A stretch of 41,701 bases of DNA. It comes from Hyphomicrobiales bacterium. Its GTDB lineage: Bacteria; Pseudomonadota; Alphaproteobacteria; Rhizobiales; Rhizobiaceae. How positions within the stretch are numbered: position 1 is the stretch's first letter; each line of letters begins with the position of its first letter. Shown here piece after piece: positions 32,387-39,112 of the stretch. Made by a program: the position numbers and the translations under genes. The DNA is taken from contig UCEY01000041.1 of assembly GCA_900471605.1 (NCBI GenBank), forward strand, positions 1 through 41,701. Reading direction: 5' to 3'. The notes beneath the pieces are model-generated. The model searched no databases. It was not told where the DNA came from and was given only the letters and a program-made list of their open reading frames with translations.

Positions 32387-32787
32387 ATGTGCGATGACGA
32401 TTACGAGATGACAGAGAGCTTCAGCATAGGCGAGTTATCAAGCGTGGACGGCGCACCGGACCGAGATCTGGTCTCGGTGACGGGCGACCAGGCCCGCGCC
32501 TATGAGTTCACTTTTCATGAAGCTCCTGTCATCCGTGACAGCGATGGAGCCTCGACATCGTCGTATATCGAGATTGCCCACAGCAAGCAGCTCGGTGGCG
32601 CTTATGTGGTCTGGTTCAGCGGCGTGTCTACACTCGATCCGGCTCGCAGCTGTTCGTATGGATTGACTGTCCTTGCCTGGCGGCCGATTTCAGCGACGCG
32701 CTCTTCAGACGGTCCCTCGTCCAGGGCGAGCCAATCATCGGACACTACTGCAATACCGAGGAATATTATGAAAACCGGATCCGCTGA
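32387..32787 (+). pseudogene. Frameshifted hypothetical gene
   Basis: The first part from ATG 32387 reads MCDDDYEMTESFSIGELSSV onward with protein-like content to about residue 85 (GGAYVVWFSGVST). After a one-base shift near 32635 a different frame continues sensibly: GSQLFVWIDCPCLAADFSDA, LFRRSLVQGEPIIGHYCNTE and EYYENRIR, ending at TGA 32785-32787. The two parts make a protein of about 134 residues. In the uninterrupted frame the residues after the shift become Ser/Arg-rich. Family unknown. Confidence 0.6.
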
Positions 32788-32986
32788 AGAACCTGTTGCA
32801 ACATCGGACGACGATATCCGCTGGGCCGTCGAAGCTGAACTGGCCTTTCATGACGGAGATGCGAAGGCGGCAATCTCGGAGCTTATTCGAGACAGAGCCT
32901 ACCTGCGCCAACAACCGGCCTTGGCGGAGTTTGCTGGCAGCCGCGGGTTCGCCCGTGGTTGGCGGCCCTCTTTCGAGAGATCATGA
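32768..32986 (+). CDS. Small hypothetical protein, 72 aa
   Basis: ATG 32768, with GAGGAATATT upstream, opens MKTGSAEEPVATSDDDIRWA and continues VEAELAFHDGDAKAAISELI. It is acidic and helical, with a SDDDIRWAVEAELAFHDGD segment that looks like the start of a TPR-like or helical repeat unit. Its start overlaps the repaired end of the preceding gene by 20 bases. Function unknown. Confidence 0.55.
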   Translation: MKTGSAEEPVATSDDDIRWAVEAELAFHDGDAKAAISELIRDRAYLRQQPALAEFAGSRGFARGWRPSFERS

Positions 32987-33065
32987 TGCCGCAGAACGGA
33001 ATTGACGACGCTTCCCGAGGGAGATGCGCGAAACGCTTTCGTTTGTTGCAAAATTAATCTGACAA

Positions 33066-33229
33066 TTAGTCCGGTAGCGTGTGCACATGAGCGGCGTCAT
33101 CCGCCTCTCTTAAGCCCCTTGAACCAAGGGTGCCGCAGCCTCCTGTCGGTGGTCCATGCCCGGTACCCGATCTCGGCGACATCCGTCAGCCCGGTCATGA
33201 CAAGGTTCGATCGCCCGCTGGCAACCCTC
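33066..33229 (-). pseudogene. Decayed ATP-dependent DNA ligase tail, copy B
   Basis: The minus-strand frame reads MTGLTDVAEIGYRAWTTDRR and then LRHPWFKGLKR; after a one-base shift the other frame gives EADDAAHVHTLPD and a stop. The same residues align with copy A at 30854 (AWTFDGKQKHAPFKGLRDPE, DTADVYRLPD). RHPxFKGL is the signature I associate with the OB fold of LigD-like ligases. A single frameshift and lack of the core domain show decay. The name is inference. Confidence 0.42.
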
Positions 33230-33323
33230 TATCTGCTCGATGGGCGCGAAATTGGCTAGATCCGGCTGAAGACGGTATGGCGCGGAAATGGCGACCGGGG
33301 GACAACAATGAGTGGTGCAGGTA

Positions 33324-33351
33324 GAAAAGCCCCGGCCACAGGCCCGGGGCT
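33324..33351 (-). terminator. Terminator of the Gly/Ser/Thr-rich protein gene
   Basis: AGCCCCGG (33328-33335) and CCGGGGCT (33344-33351) form an 8-bp stem with a T run on the minus strand, 24 bases after the stop of the gene at 33375. Confidence 0.75.
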
Positions 33352-33374
33352 CTTCCTCGAAACCGCTGATTATA

Positions 33375-33704
33375 TCAGCAAGAGTTAGCCTGGTTGACTG
33401 GGCTGTTTGCGCTGGACGTCGAGGCGTTGTTGCCGTTAGCACCTGCAACAGTCGGGCTCTTGCCGCAATTGGAATTGGTGCTCCCTGCCGTACCCGCGCC
33501 CTGGGCATTCGTTGCGCCTGTCGCCGTTGTCCCCGACGTTCCCGAACCAGACGTCGCAGCACCTGCTGCGCCGGTCGATGTGCCGGAGCCAGAAGTACCA
33601 GTTGAGCCCGAGCCGCCAGACCCAGAACCGCCGCCAGCGCCTTGGGCAAATGCTGACGTAGCCATGCCGAGCGCGAGCGCGCTCACCGTAAGTAATTTCA
33701 GCAC
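33375..33704 (-). CDS. Secreted Gly/Ser/Thr-rich low-complexity protein
   Basis: The 109-residue protein opens with a clear signal peptide, MLKLLTVSALALGMATSAFA, cut after AFA. The rest is low complexity, with runs of GSG, TGT, TSG and ATG repeats followed by a short tail holding CGKSPTVAG and a final Cys. It is likely a small exported, flexible protein; the two Cys may form a disulfide. It has a strong terminator 24 bases downstream. Function unknown; the composition suggests a surface or periplasmic linker-like role. Confidence 0.78.
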   Translation of the reverse strand: MLKLLTVSALALGMATSAFAQGAGGGSGSGGSGSTGTSGSGTSTGAAGAATSGSGTSGTTATGATNAQGAGTAGSTNSNCGKSPTVAGANGNNASTSSANSPVNQANSC

Positions 33705-34191
33705 GTTGTGTTTCCTCTCTATTTGTTGGCTTCATGCCATGCAGCAACCCCAACCACCTGTTAGGGTAAGAGTTCCCGTGGAACGTCCCGAGACGCGCGA
33801 AGGGAGGAGGATCGCACCCGCGAACCCTCGCTGCGGCCCCGCCGGGTGCCTGTTCCTCTGCGGCCGGGTACCCTTTGCTGAACGCAAAAACGGCCTCCCC
33901 GCCCGTGAAGGCAGAGGGGTCCGCCGATGAATGTGGAGAACAATATATATCACACCAATGCCAGGACATGCCCGGCTTACCGGATGGGACAGCCGCTGGG
34001 GCTTTTGCACGGCGGAAGGATGACGAATTAGGCGTCTTCCATCTTTTCGATCATTGCGGAACGGCTTTGCGTTCTAGCGGTTATGTGTGCCTAAGGAGGC
34101 CGGAAAAGTTCACGTCGTCGAAGGACTGCAGTCGGCGAGAACCTTTCCTGGAGATCGGACGCAGTGCGACCGCGCTTCACTCCCGACATAG
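33705..34191. other. 487-base gap with structure but no firm gene
   Basis: A leftward terminator-like hairpin (about 33885-33920: CCCCTCTGCC / GGCGGGGAGG with T run on the minus strand) lies here. Small frames such as MNVENNIYHTNARTCPAYRM (33927, plus) have no good ribosome site. The stretch could hold a small RNA ending at the terminator at 34192-34225. Confidence 0.3.
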
Positions 34192-34225
34192 AGCCCCGCT
34201 GGTCAGTCCTGCCAGTGGGGCTTTC
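34192..34225 (+). terminator. Rho-independent terminator
   Basis: AGCCCCGCTGG (34192-34202) pairs with CCAGTGGGGCT (34212-34222, one G-T pair) around a nine-base loop and is followed by TTTC. No annotated plus-strand gene ends just before it, so it may end an unrecognised transcript. Confidence 0.6.
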
Positions 34226-34272
34226 CTATGTCTGACGGACTTTCCCGCAGACCGCCTTGAATTTTCCTTTTA

Positions 34273-34302
34273 TTGACTTCGATCAAGATGCGCTCCCCTA
34301 AT
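34273..34302 (+). promoter_or_regulatory. Candidate promoter of the next small gene
   Basis: TTGACT (34273-34278) and CCTAAT (34297-34302) are spaced 18 bases, close to a housekeeping promoter pattern, and lie 34-63 bases before the start at 34336. Confidence 0.4.
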
Positions 34303-34335
34303 CCGCGGTAGTACCGATTAAAAGAGGGAAAGAAT

Positions 34336-34557
34336 ATGGATCGTCTAGTATTTGAACGAAACATTTCCGGGAAAAGCTATCGGATTTGCGTGCGACCGAG
34401 GCCGCAGAACACTCCTATCTTCACTTATCAGGTCTTTCGCGCACTCCCCTATCGAAATGTTTGGCAAGGCGTCCCGCCGGCTTGGAGCAGTGTTAGATCG
34501 ATGATGGATGAAGCATTTGCTTCCGACTTGTCGTCTTTTCGTATCGGCGCGGCCTAG
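34336..34557 (+). CDS. Small hypothetical protein, 73 aa
   Basis: The protein reads MDRLVFERNISGKSYRICVR and PRPQNTPIFTYQVFRALPYR, then ends in a short helical part. GAGGGAAAGAAT gives a good ribosome site. It looks like one compact alpha/beta domain with several Tyr and Phe residues. No family is recognised. It is preceded by a plausible promoter and followed by the structured repeat copy 2. Confidence 0.6.
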   Translation: MDRLVFERNISGKSYRICVRPRPQNTPIFTYQVFRALPYRNVWQGVPPAWSSVRSMMDEAFASDLSSFRIGAA

Positions 34558-34618
34558 AAACCCTCGCGCTTCAACCTCCTGATCTGGAACTATTCGTGCT
34601 CCTCCCGGTTTCATGGCT

Positions 34619-34685
34619 GTCGCGAGGGCAAATCCAGCATCCCCTCGAGTGATCGTTCGTAGCAGCACGAACACGCTCTCGCGAC
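34619..34685 (+). ncRNA. Structured repeat, copy 2 (RNA-like element)
   Basis: A 67-base unit, same length as the one at 14901, closed by GTCGCGAG/CTCGCGAC with an inner GTTCGT/ACGAAC hairpin. Copies 1 and 2 share the first 17 and last 18 bases and differ mainly in the arm between. The stems survive with different loops, which argues for a conserved fold. It is followed by the conserved ATGCGCCA stretch. Confidence 0.5.
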
Positions 34686-34821
34686 CCCCGCCTCAATGCG
34701 CCATCCCCTCACGGCGACGGATCTGACATCGGCAATTTGTTAATCATAAGCTTACCTGATATCGCGCCATCGGAACGCTCAGGCACCATCTACGTTTGGC
34801 CCCCGTAAATTGGAGGGGCAT

Positions 34822-34986
34822 ATGGACGTGTGGTGCTTTTGGACAGGCGCATTGCTGCAGCTTTGGTTGGGTCTTTACCTAATCCGCAGAAATTATCGCA
34901 GCAGAAGAGGCAACGCGCGGCTCGCCGTTTTACATACGTCCTCCATCTCCGCTCCAATATGGGAGCAGGAACTGGTACTCGAATGA
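34822..34986 (+). CDS. 54-residue protein with an N-terminal membrane segment
   Basis: ATG 34822 follows GGAGGGG at four bases and opens MDVWCFWTGALLQLWLGLYL, one hydrophobic helix rich in Trp and Leu, then a basic tail IRRNYRSRRGNARLAVLH. It is a likely single-span membrane protein. Its stop overlaps the next ATG (ATGA), so the two are translated together. It is too short for usual cut-offs. Confidence 0.55.
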   Translation: MDVWCFWTGALLQLWLGLYLIRRNYRSRRGNARLAVLHTSSISAPIWEQELVLE

Positions 34987-35129
34987 ACGAAGGGGCCGCC
35001 GCACATACCCTTTGTCTTGGGGCGCCGACAGTTATCCCAACAATCTTGATGACCTTTGGCGTTGCCCTAGTCGTGGCCGTGGGACTACTGGTCTTCCTCT
35101 CGGGCAGACGACCGCCACCGGAGGCCTGA
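34983..35129 (+). CDS. 48-residue single-span membrane protein
   Basis: From ATG 34983 the frame reads MNEGAAAHTLCLGAPTVIPT and then ILMTFGVALVVAVGLLVFLS, one strong transmembrane helix with a short basic tail (GRRPPPEA). It overlaps the preceding membrane-protein gene by four bases. The two may form a small membrane complex, by analogy with coupled genes only. Confidence 0.55.
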   Translation: MNEGAAAHTLCLGAPTVIPTILMTFGVALVVAVGLLVFLSGRRPPPEA

Positions 35130-35304
35130 TCTCATCGTAGATGAGGTGATCATTACGGCCCATTGCTCCGCCACAGTCACACGATAGCTGAGCGTGCTCA
35201 GTTGCCTGAGCGACTTCCACTTCGGGATGTTCGGGCGCACTCTTGGCACATTTCCGATTTGCGTTCACAATGCAATCTACCGTAGCATAAGATGGGGAGC
35301 GCGT

Positions 35305-36048
35305 ATGCTAGATCGATATCTGTCGGTGTTAAAAGAAGCAGCGCAACAGGCCCCGATTACGCGGTATGCCTGGGGATTGGTGGGTTTTGCGGCTGCTGCT
35401 GCTGCCATCGTTTACCTGATCGGCTACTCGCGGGCGGCCATCATTGTCATCGCCCTGGTCCTGCTCGGCACAGTACTCGTCTTCGCGCTGTCGCAGCTCA
35501 TCATTTTTGGAAATTCCAGCGGAGTCTTGGTCGGCATCGTCCTCATGTGGAGCCTTGTTGCGTTCTTCATTACCTTCTTGATTTTCACCGTTTCTGCGTT
35601 CGCAGCCGGACAACCTTGTCGCTGGGCAGACTTCCTTGGCATCAGTTCTGCATGCTCCGGCAGCGGAACGATTGATGGCGGCGCCCTGAATGGCCATCCG
35701 GTCGATAGCGGCGCTTCTTCACGTCGGAGCCTCGTTCAGGCAGCGGTAAGTGGGAAAGAAATTTCGGTTTACGCTGGCGGACGGAGCGAACCAAATCCGG
35801 GTTGCCCGAATCGCTCAGCACATGCCTGTGTCGCTCCTCAGCGCGGCGGTAAATTGGTTCTGGGTACACAGCAGTTCATCGTGACCAGGCGCGTCGGAGA
35901 AAAGGACCGCGCCAATTACACAGAACTGCCAGGCGCAACTGAAAATCAGATCTGCTATCAGGTTGACGTCACCACCGGTGCCTGCGAGGAAGAGCATCGA
36001 TTGGAAGGCTATGCTAGTGCGATTGAAGCCTACCCTGTGGCGCCTTAG
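35305..36048 (+). CDS. Membrane protein with a C-terminal soluble domain, 247 aa
   Basis: Start 35305 (MLDRYLSVLKEAAQQAPITR) follows GGGGAG. Three hydrophobic segments (WGLVGFAAAAAAIVYLIGY, AAIIVIALVLLGTVLVFALS, VLVGIVLMWSLVAFFITFLI) lead to a soluble part with several Cys (QPCRWADFLG, NPGCPNRSAHACVAP, NQICYQVDVTTGACEEE). The number and spacing of Cys fit disulfides in a periplasmic domain. No family is recognised. Confidence 0.72.
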   Translation: MLDRYLSVLKEAAQQAPITRYAWGLVGFAAAAAAIVYLIGYSRAAIIVIALVLLGTVLVFALSQLIIFGNSSGVLVGIVLMWSLVAFFITFLIFTVSAFAAGQPCRWADFLGISSACSGSGTIDGGALNGHPVDSGASSRRSLVQAAVSGKEISVYAGGRSEPNPGCPNRSAHACVAPQRGGKLVLGTQQFIVTRRVGEKDRANYTELPGATENQICYQVDVTTGACEEEHRLEGYASAIEAYPVAP

Positions 36049-36059
36049 CCGGTGCTGCA

Positions 36060-36483
36060 TTAACGGGACGCCCGCCCCTTCTGTGCAGCCTCCATGCGCT
36101 GCAATATCTCTTTCACGACCTGAATATCTATGCCTGCTTGTTGAAGCCGGCCTGAAGATCCTTGATTGAAGAGGTAATGCTGACAGCCGACTGCTCGGCA
36201 ACGGTGACGCGATAGGTACGATTGTCGATCTTGCGGTCAACGTCGTTACCACGGACCTCCTCCGCGCGAAGGCGCTCGTTGACGCTGGCTTCCCGCGCCC
36301 TCGTCTCGGCAAGCCGCTCCTTGTGGTAGTCCGCGTGAGACAGGCGCCACTTCATGAGGTCTTCGATATCTCGGGTCGTATTGGCCCAGATGTAGACCCC
36401 GCCAGCCAACATGCCGAGAAGCGTCAGCAGGTTCAGGATGGTGTTCAGGTTCCACTCTAACTGCCTTTGCGCGGCAATTGCAT
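36060..36483 (-). pseudogene. Frameshifted coiled-coil membrane protein gene
   Basis: The longest intact frame (36128-36412) encodes MLAGGVYIWANTTRDIEDLM followed by a charged helix and VDRKIDNRTYRVTVAEQSAV. Upstream in the same frame LEWNLNTILNLLTLLG extends a membrane helix, but no start codon precedes it; ATG 36483 (MQLPRKGS) is one base out of frame. Past the stop, the next frame continues sensibly as GIDIQVVKEILQRMEAAQKG to TAA 36060. Read together, the original was about 140 residues with one membrane helix and a coiled coil. Confidence 0.6.
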
Positions 36484-36692
36484 CTCATCGTTCCCTGCCA
36501 TCCGTCCCTGTGCCCTTTTCAATGCTTCATGCGGATTTCGTGCGGCATTGGTTGCCAACGCGCGTCCAACCCCCTGCTGGTTTGGTAAGATCAACCACAG
36601 AGCGGGGAAGAGTGTGACTTGATCGCTACAGTCTTTTTCGAGAGGTCGGCTATATTTGATGAAAGCCAATTTTCGGTCGCAACGAGGATTTC

Positions 36693-37352
36693 ATGATGAA
36701 GAAGCTTCTCTATACCGCAGCAGCAGTATTTGCCCTTTCCGGCGTCGCGAATGCCGCCGATGCCGTGACCCAGGTTCCGGCGGCGCCGGCCGTAGAAGAC
36801 GCGCCGGTCGTATTTACCTGGAGCGGTCCGTACATCGGTATTCAGGGCGGATACGGCTGGGGCGATGCCGATTCCACCATCAGCGGCGCACCTGTGACCT
36901 TTGGCAGTGATCTCGACGGCGGCCTCTTCGGTGCATTCGTTGGCTATAACTACCAGTTCAGCAACAACCTCGTGCTCGGCGTCGAAGGCGACGTTGACTA
37001 CAACTGGAACGAGGACGGAATCACCGCTGGCGCCGAACTGAAGACCGAGTGGCAGGGTTCTGCTCGTGTCCGTCTCGGCTATGCTTTCGACCGCGCTCTG
37101 ATTTACGCGACGGGCGGCTGGGCCGGCACCCGCGGCGAAGCCTCGGTACCGGGCTTCGGAGAGCGCAGCGAGACCTTCAGCGGCTACACCGTTGGCGCTG
37201 GCCTCGACTACGCTTTCACGGACAACATCTTCGCCCGCGTCGAGTATCGCTACACCGACTTCGGTAGCGAAACCTTCGACTTCGGCGCCGGCACCATCGA
37301 CACAGACTTCAATCAGCATGCAGTCAAGGTCGGCCTTGGTGTGAAGTTCTGA
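36693..37352 (+). CDS. Outer-membrane beta-barrel protein (Omp25/RopB-like)
   Basis: The 219-residue precursor has a signal peptide (MMKKLLYTAAAVFALSGVAN, cleaved near NAA) and alternating beta strands with an aromatic-ended last strand VKVGLGVKF, typical of eight-stranded outer-membrane barrels. Segments such as WSGPYIGIQGGYGWGDADS, GYNYQFSNNLVLGVEGDVDY and VEYRYTDFGSETF match Brucella Omp25/31 and rhizobial RopB. GAGGA precedes the start; a second ATG follows immediately. A terminator stands 27 bases after the stop. This is a housekeeping-type surface protein on accessory-looking DNA. Confidence 0.93.
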   Translation: MMKKLLYTAAAVFALSGVANAADAVTQVPAAPAVEDAPVVFTWSGPYIGIQGGYGWGDADSTISGAPVTFGSDLDGGLFGAFVGYNYQFSNNLVLGVEGDVDYNWNEDGITAGAELKTEWQGSARVRLGYAFDRALIYATGGWAGTRGEASVPGFGERSETFSGYTVGAGLDYAFTDNIFARVEYRYTDFGSETFDFGAGTIDTDFNQHAVKVGLGVKF

Positions 37353-37378
37353 GCCAACGCATAATACCCTCCCAAGAG

Positions 37379-37401
37379 AGCCCGCTTCGGCGGGCTTTTT
37401 C
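37379..37401 (+). terminator. Terminator of the porin gene
   Basis: AGCCCGC, TTCG loop and GCGGGCT (37379-37396), then TTTTT, forms a classical rhizobial terminator 27 bases after the beta-barrel gene. Confidence 0.85.
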
Positions 37402-37457
37402 TTTGCCGCTACGAGAGAGTTCGCGATATAATCTGTCGGCTCCTGGAGGGAGCAATC

Positions 37458-37679
37458 ATGATTATCGAGCATACCGATTTCACGCATGTCGATCCGCTGC
37501 AACCGGAAGAGCTGGATTTGCTTCAGAGGGTGTTCGACGTCACGTGTGCTGAAGCCGGTATTGGAAAAAAGAGCCGTCAGGCTGAAGGATTGGCGGCGAC
37601 GCTACTGAAGCTTTTCCAGAGTGGCGTTCGCGACGAACAAAAACTCCAAGCGGCGGTGACGAAAATCGAGTTCATCTGA
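37458..37679 (+). CDS. Small paralogous protein, copy 1 (73 aa)
   Basis: The frame reads MIIEHTDFTHVDPLQPEELD and LLQRVFDVTCAEAGIGKKSR, ending in a helical tail. GGAGGG precedes the ATG. The segment 'P-E-E-L-D-L-L-Q-R-V-F-D' recurs in the gene at 37765, so the two are tandem paralogues of about 50% identity by eye. The fold is mainly helical. Function unknown; proteins of this kind are common near the ends of rhizobial replicons. Confidence 0.7.
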   Translation: MIIEHTDFTHVDPLQPEELDLLQRVFDVTCAEAGIGKKSRQAEGLAATLLKLFQSGVRDEQKLQAAVTKIEFI

Positions 37680-37764
37680 TGTGATGGATGACAATTGTTC
37701 ATCGAGTAGCAATTCGGAACCCTTTGAACTACGCTTGCCGGCGAGGATGTTTTGAGGTGATCAA

Positions 37765-37965
37765 ATGCTGCTCAAGCATGTTCAGGTGCTCGACCCTGTC
37801 GAGCCGGAAGAAATGGAAATGCTGCAACGGGTCTTCGACCAGGCTTGCAATGTCCGTGGTTTTCGAAAGCAGACGCCCGAGGCGGTCGACCTCGCAAGGC
37901 TGATCATGAACCTCTGCCAGCACGGTATCCGTCAGGAGCGGCAATTGATTGCGATGGTGCTTTGA
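37765..37965 (+). CDS. Small paralogous protein, copy 2 (66 aa)
   Basis: The frame reads MLLKHVQVLDPVEPEEMEML, then QRVFDQACNVRGFRKQTPEA, mirroring the gene at 37458 (VEPEEMEMLQRVFDQAC against LQPEELDLLQRVFDVTC). It is 86 bases downstream on the same strand. Its stop overlaps the TTG start of the zinc-ribbon gene. Confidence 0.65.
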   Translation: MLLKHVQVLDPVEPEEMEMLQRVFDQACNVRGFRKQTPEAVDLARLIMNLCQHGIRQERQLIAMVL

Positions 37966-38171
37966 CCCGTCTGTGCAAATTCTGCCGGGACACTGGATGG
38001 GTTTGCCAGGCTCACCCCTCGAAGCCCTTCACTGGCACGCATGGCTGCGGGTGCGGCGCGGCCGGTATGCCCTGCCCCAGATGCTCGCCAGAGGACGCAT
38101 GGGATAGGCCGCCCGACGTGTCGAAGATGTTCCGATCCGACGCCCACATCGCCGGCAAAAAGATGAATTGA
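37962..38171 (+). CDS. Zinc-ribbon-like small protein with TTG start
   Basis: The frame from TTG 37962 reads TRLCKFCRDTGWVCQAHPSK, then FTGTHGCGCGAAGMPCPRCS, giving CxxC (CKFC), C-x-H, CGCG and CPRC clusters, likely two zinc sites. The 'CxxCxDTGWVCxxHP...GCGCGAAGxPCPxC' pattern occurs in many small alphaproteobacterial proteins. TTG is suggested because it overlaps the previous stop (TTGA) and no ATG is in frame before the first Cys pair. Function unknown. Confidence 0.62.
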   Translation: MTRLCKFCRDTGWVCQAHPSKPFTGTHGCGCGAAGMPCPRCSPEDAWDRPPDVSKMFRSDAHIAGKKMN

Positions 38172-38265
38172 TCATAGTGCACGGACCCGCAGCGACCCAG
38201 CTTCGCGCAGAAACAACATGGGAGACTATCGGTTGGATAGCCTGCTCAACATGATGGCGGAACCA

Positions 38266-38524
38266 TGCAGCGATACGTTCTTCACCTGAACCATGTGGAC
38301 GGTCTAATCGTTGACGAAGAAGGTTCGGAACACCACAATCTCGATGCTGCAAGACAGGAAGCAGACGTTGGTATCCGAGAGATAGCAGCGGAATATCTTA
38401 GAATGGGCAGGAATTTGACGTCCTAAGCATTCGGGTTTGTGACTATGAGGGCGACATGCTTGCAGAGGTATTCTCTCAAGAGGTCTTGGCGCGGATCATC
38501 CCACCAAGTATCTTTGGCGCATAG
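38266..38524 (+). pseudogene. Frameshifted DUF6894-like gene
   Basis: From ATG 38266 the frame reads MQRYVLHLNHVDGLIVDEEG, SEHHNLDAARQEADVGIREI and AAEYLRMGRNLTS, then stops at TAA 38425-38427. In another frame the same protein continues: SIRVCDYEGDMLAEVFSQEV and LARIIPPSIFGA, to TAG 38522-38524. The layout (DxEGxExxxLxAAxxEA, then IxVxDxxGxxLxxV) is that of DUF6894. Restoring a base near 38424 mends it. It may be a recent mutation or a sequencing error. Confidence 0.65.
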
Positions 38525-38850
38525 CCGAATTATTGATCCAAATGACAGCACGTATCTCGGGCTTTACCGACGGCGCTGATGTTCTCAGAACCTCAGCGCC
38601 TGTCAGCTCCGAAGTGAGGAAGCGGGTAGCCAAGCGCGATCAGGCGCCGCTGCCTGCACGGTCATATCCATCAGTAAGTCCTTTGAAGTTGGATCAGGTG
38701 AAGCGTCATCCACCTTTCGGATTAGGCATATGATTTCAATCGGTTTTAGGTTTTAGAGCCCATGGAATACGGTGAGTGTGAGCGTTATCTTTGGACACGG
38801 GCAGCAGCCCGCGAAATTGGTCGAGGGGGTGCCCGAAGAAGGAGGATCAA
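38525..38850. other. 326-base stretch without a supported gene
   Basis: A frame at 38542-38733 (MTARISGFTDGADVLRTSAP) has neither a ribosome site nor a recognised domain. I see nothing else. Confidence 0.3.
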
Positions 38851-38976
38851 ATGCACACGCTCGTCACTCTGTTCGCCGCCTTATTGATGATGCCTGCACG
38901 AGCTCTTCATCTAAACACGCCCCCTGAGTCGCCGATGACGCCTGAACGGTTGATACGGATGGGCGCTGGGAATTAG
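38851..38976 (+). CDS. 41-residue secreted peptide
   Basis: ATG 38851 follows AAGGAGG (38839-38845) and opens MHTLVTLFAALLMMPARALH, a short signal-peptide-like segment, then a polar tail LNTPPESPMTPERLIRMGAGN. The strong ribosome site and hydrophobic core make an exported peptide likely. It is followed by the three-hairpin RNA candidate. Confidence 0.5.
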   Translation: MHTLVTLFAALLMMPARALHLNTPPESPMTPERLIRMGAGN

Positions 38977-38985
38977 CTTTGAAGG

Positions 38986-39112
38986 TTGGGTCTAGCCAAA
39001 GCGGCATAACCCAAATGGGTGATATGCCACGCTCCAAAGTTGTGCGATTGTCTGAGTGCCAATCAGACTGTTGAGGGCTCGAACGGGAAAAACGGGCGAG
39101 CCCTCATTTTTT
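38986..39112 (+). ncRNA. Candidate three-hairpin small RNA
   Basis: Three hairpins stand in a row. The first (39000-39033) is AGC-GGCATA-ACCC-AAAT-GGGT-TATGCC-GCT, the second (39050-39068) GTCTGA/TCAGAC with a seven-base loop, and the third the terminator below. TTGATA (38950-38955) and TAGCTT (38974-38979), 18 bases apart, could form a promoter for a transcript of about 127 bases. It may instead be the 3' end of the peptide mRNA at 38851. I do not recognise the RNA family. Confidence 0.45.
39073..39112 (+). terminator. Strong terminator
   Basis: GAGGGCTCG (39073-39081) pairs perfectly with CGAGCCCTC (39097-39105), and TTTTTT follows, a strong plus-strand terminator. Confidence 0.8.

Noticed and set aside
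33875..34276. 133-codon plus-strand frame
   Set aside because: It reads straight through the terminator at 34192-34225 and lacks a good ribosome site and coding-like residues.
36591..37502. 303-codon minus-strand frame over the porin gene
   Set aside because: It lies opposite the clear Omp25-like gene and has repetitive Val/Ala/Glu content expected from antisense translation.
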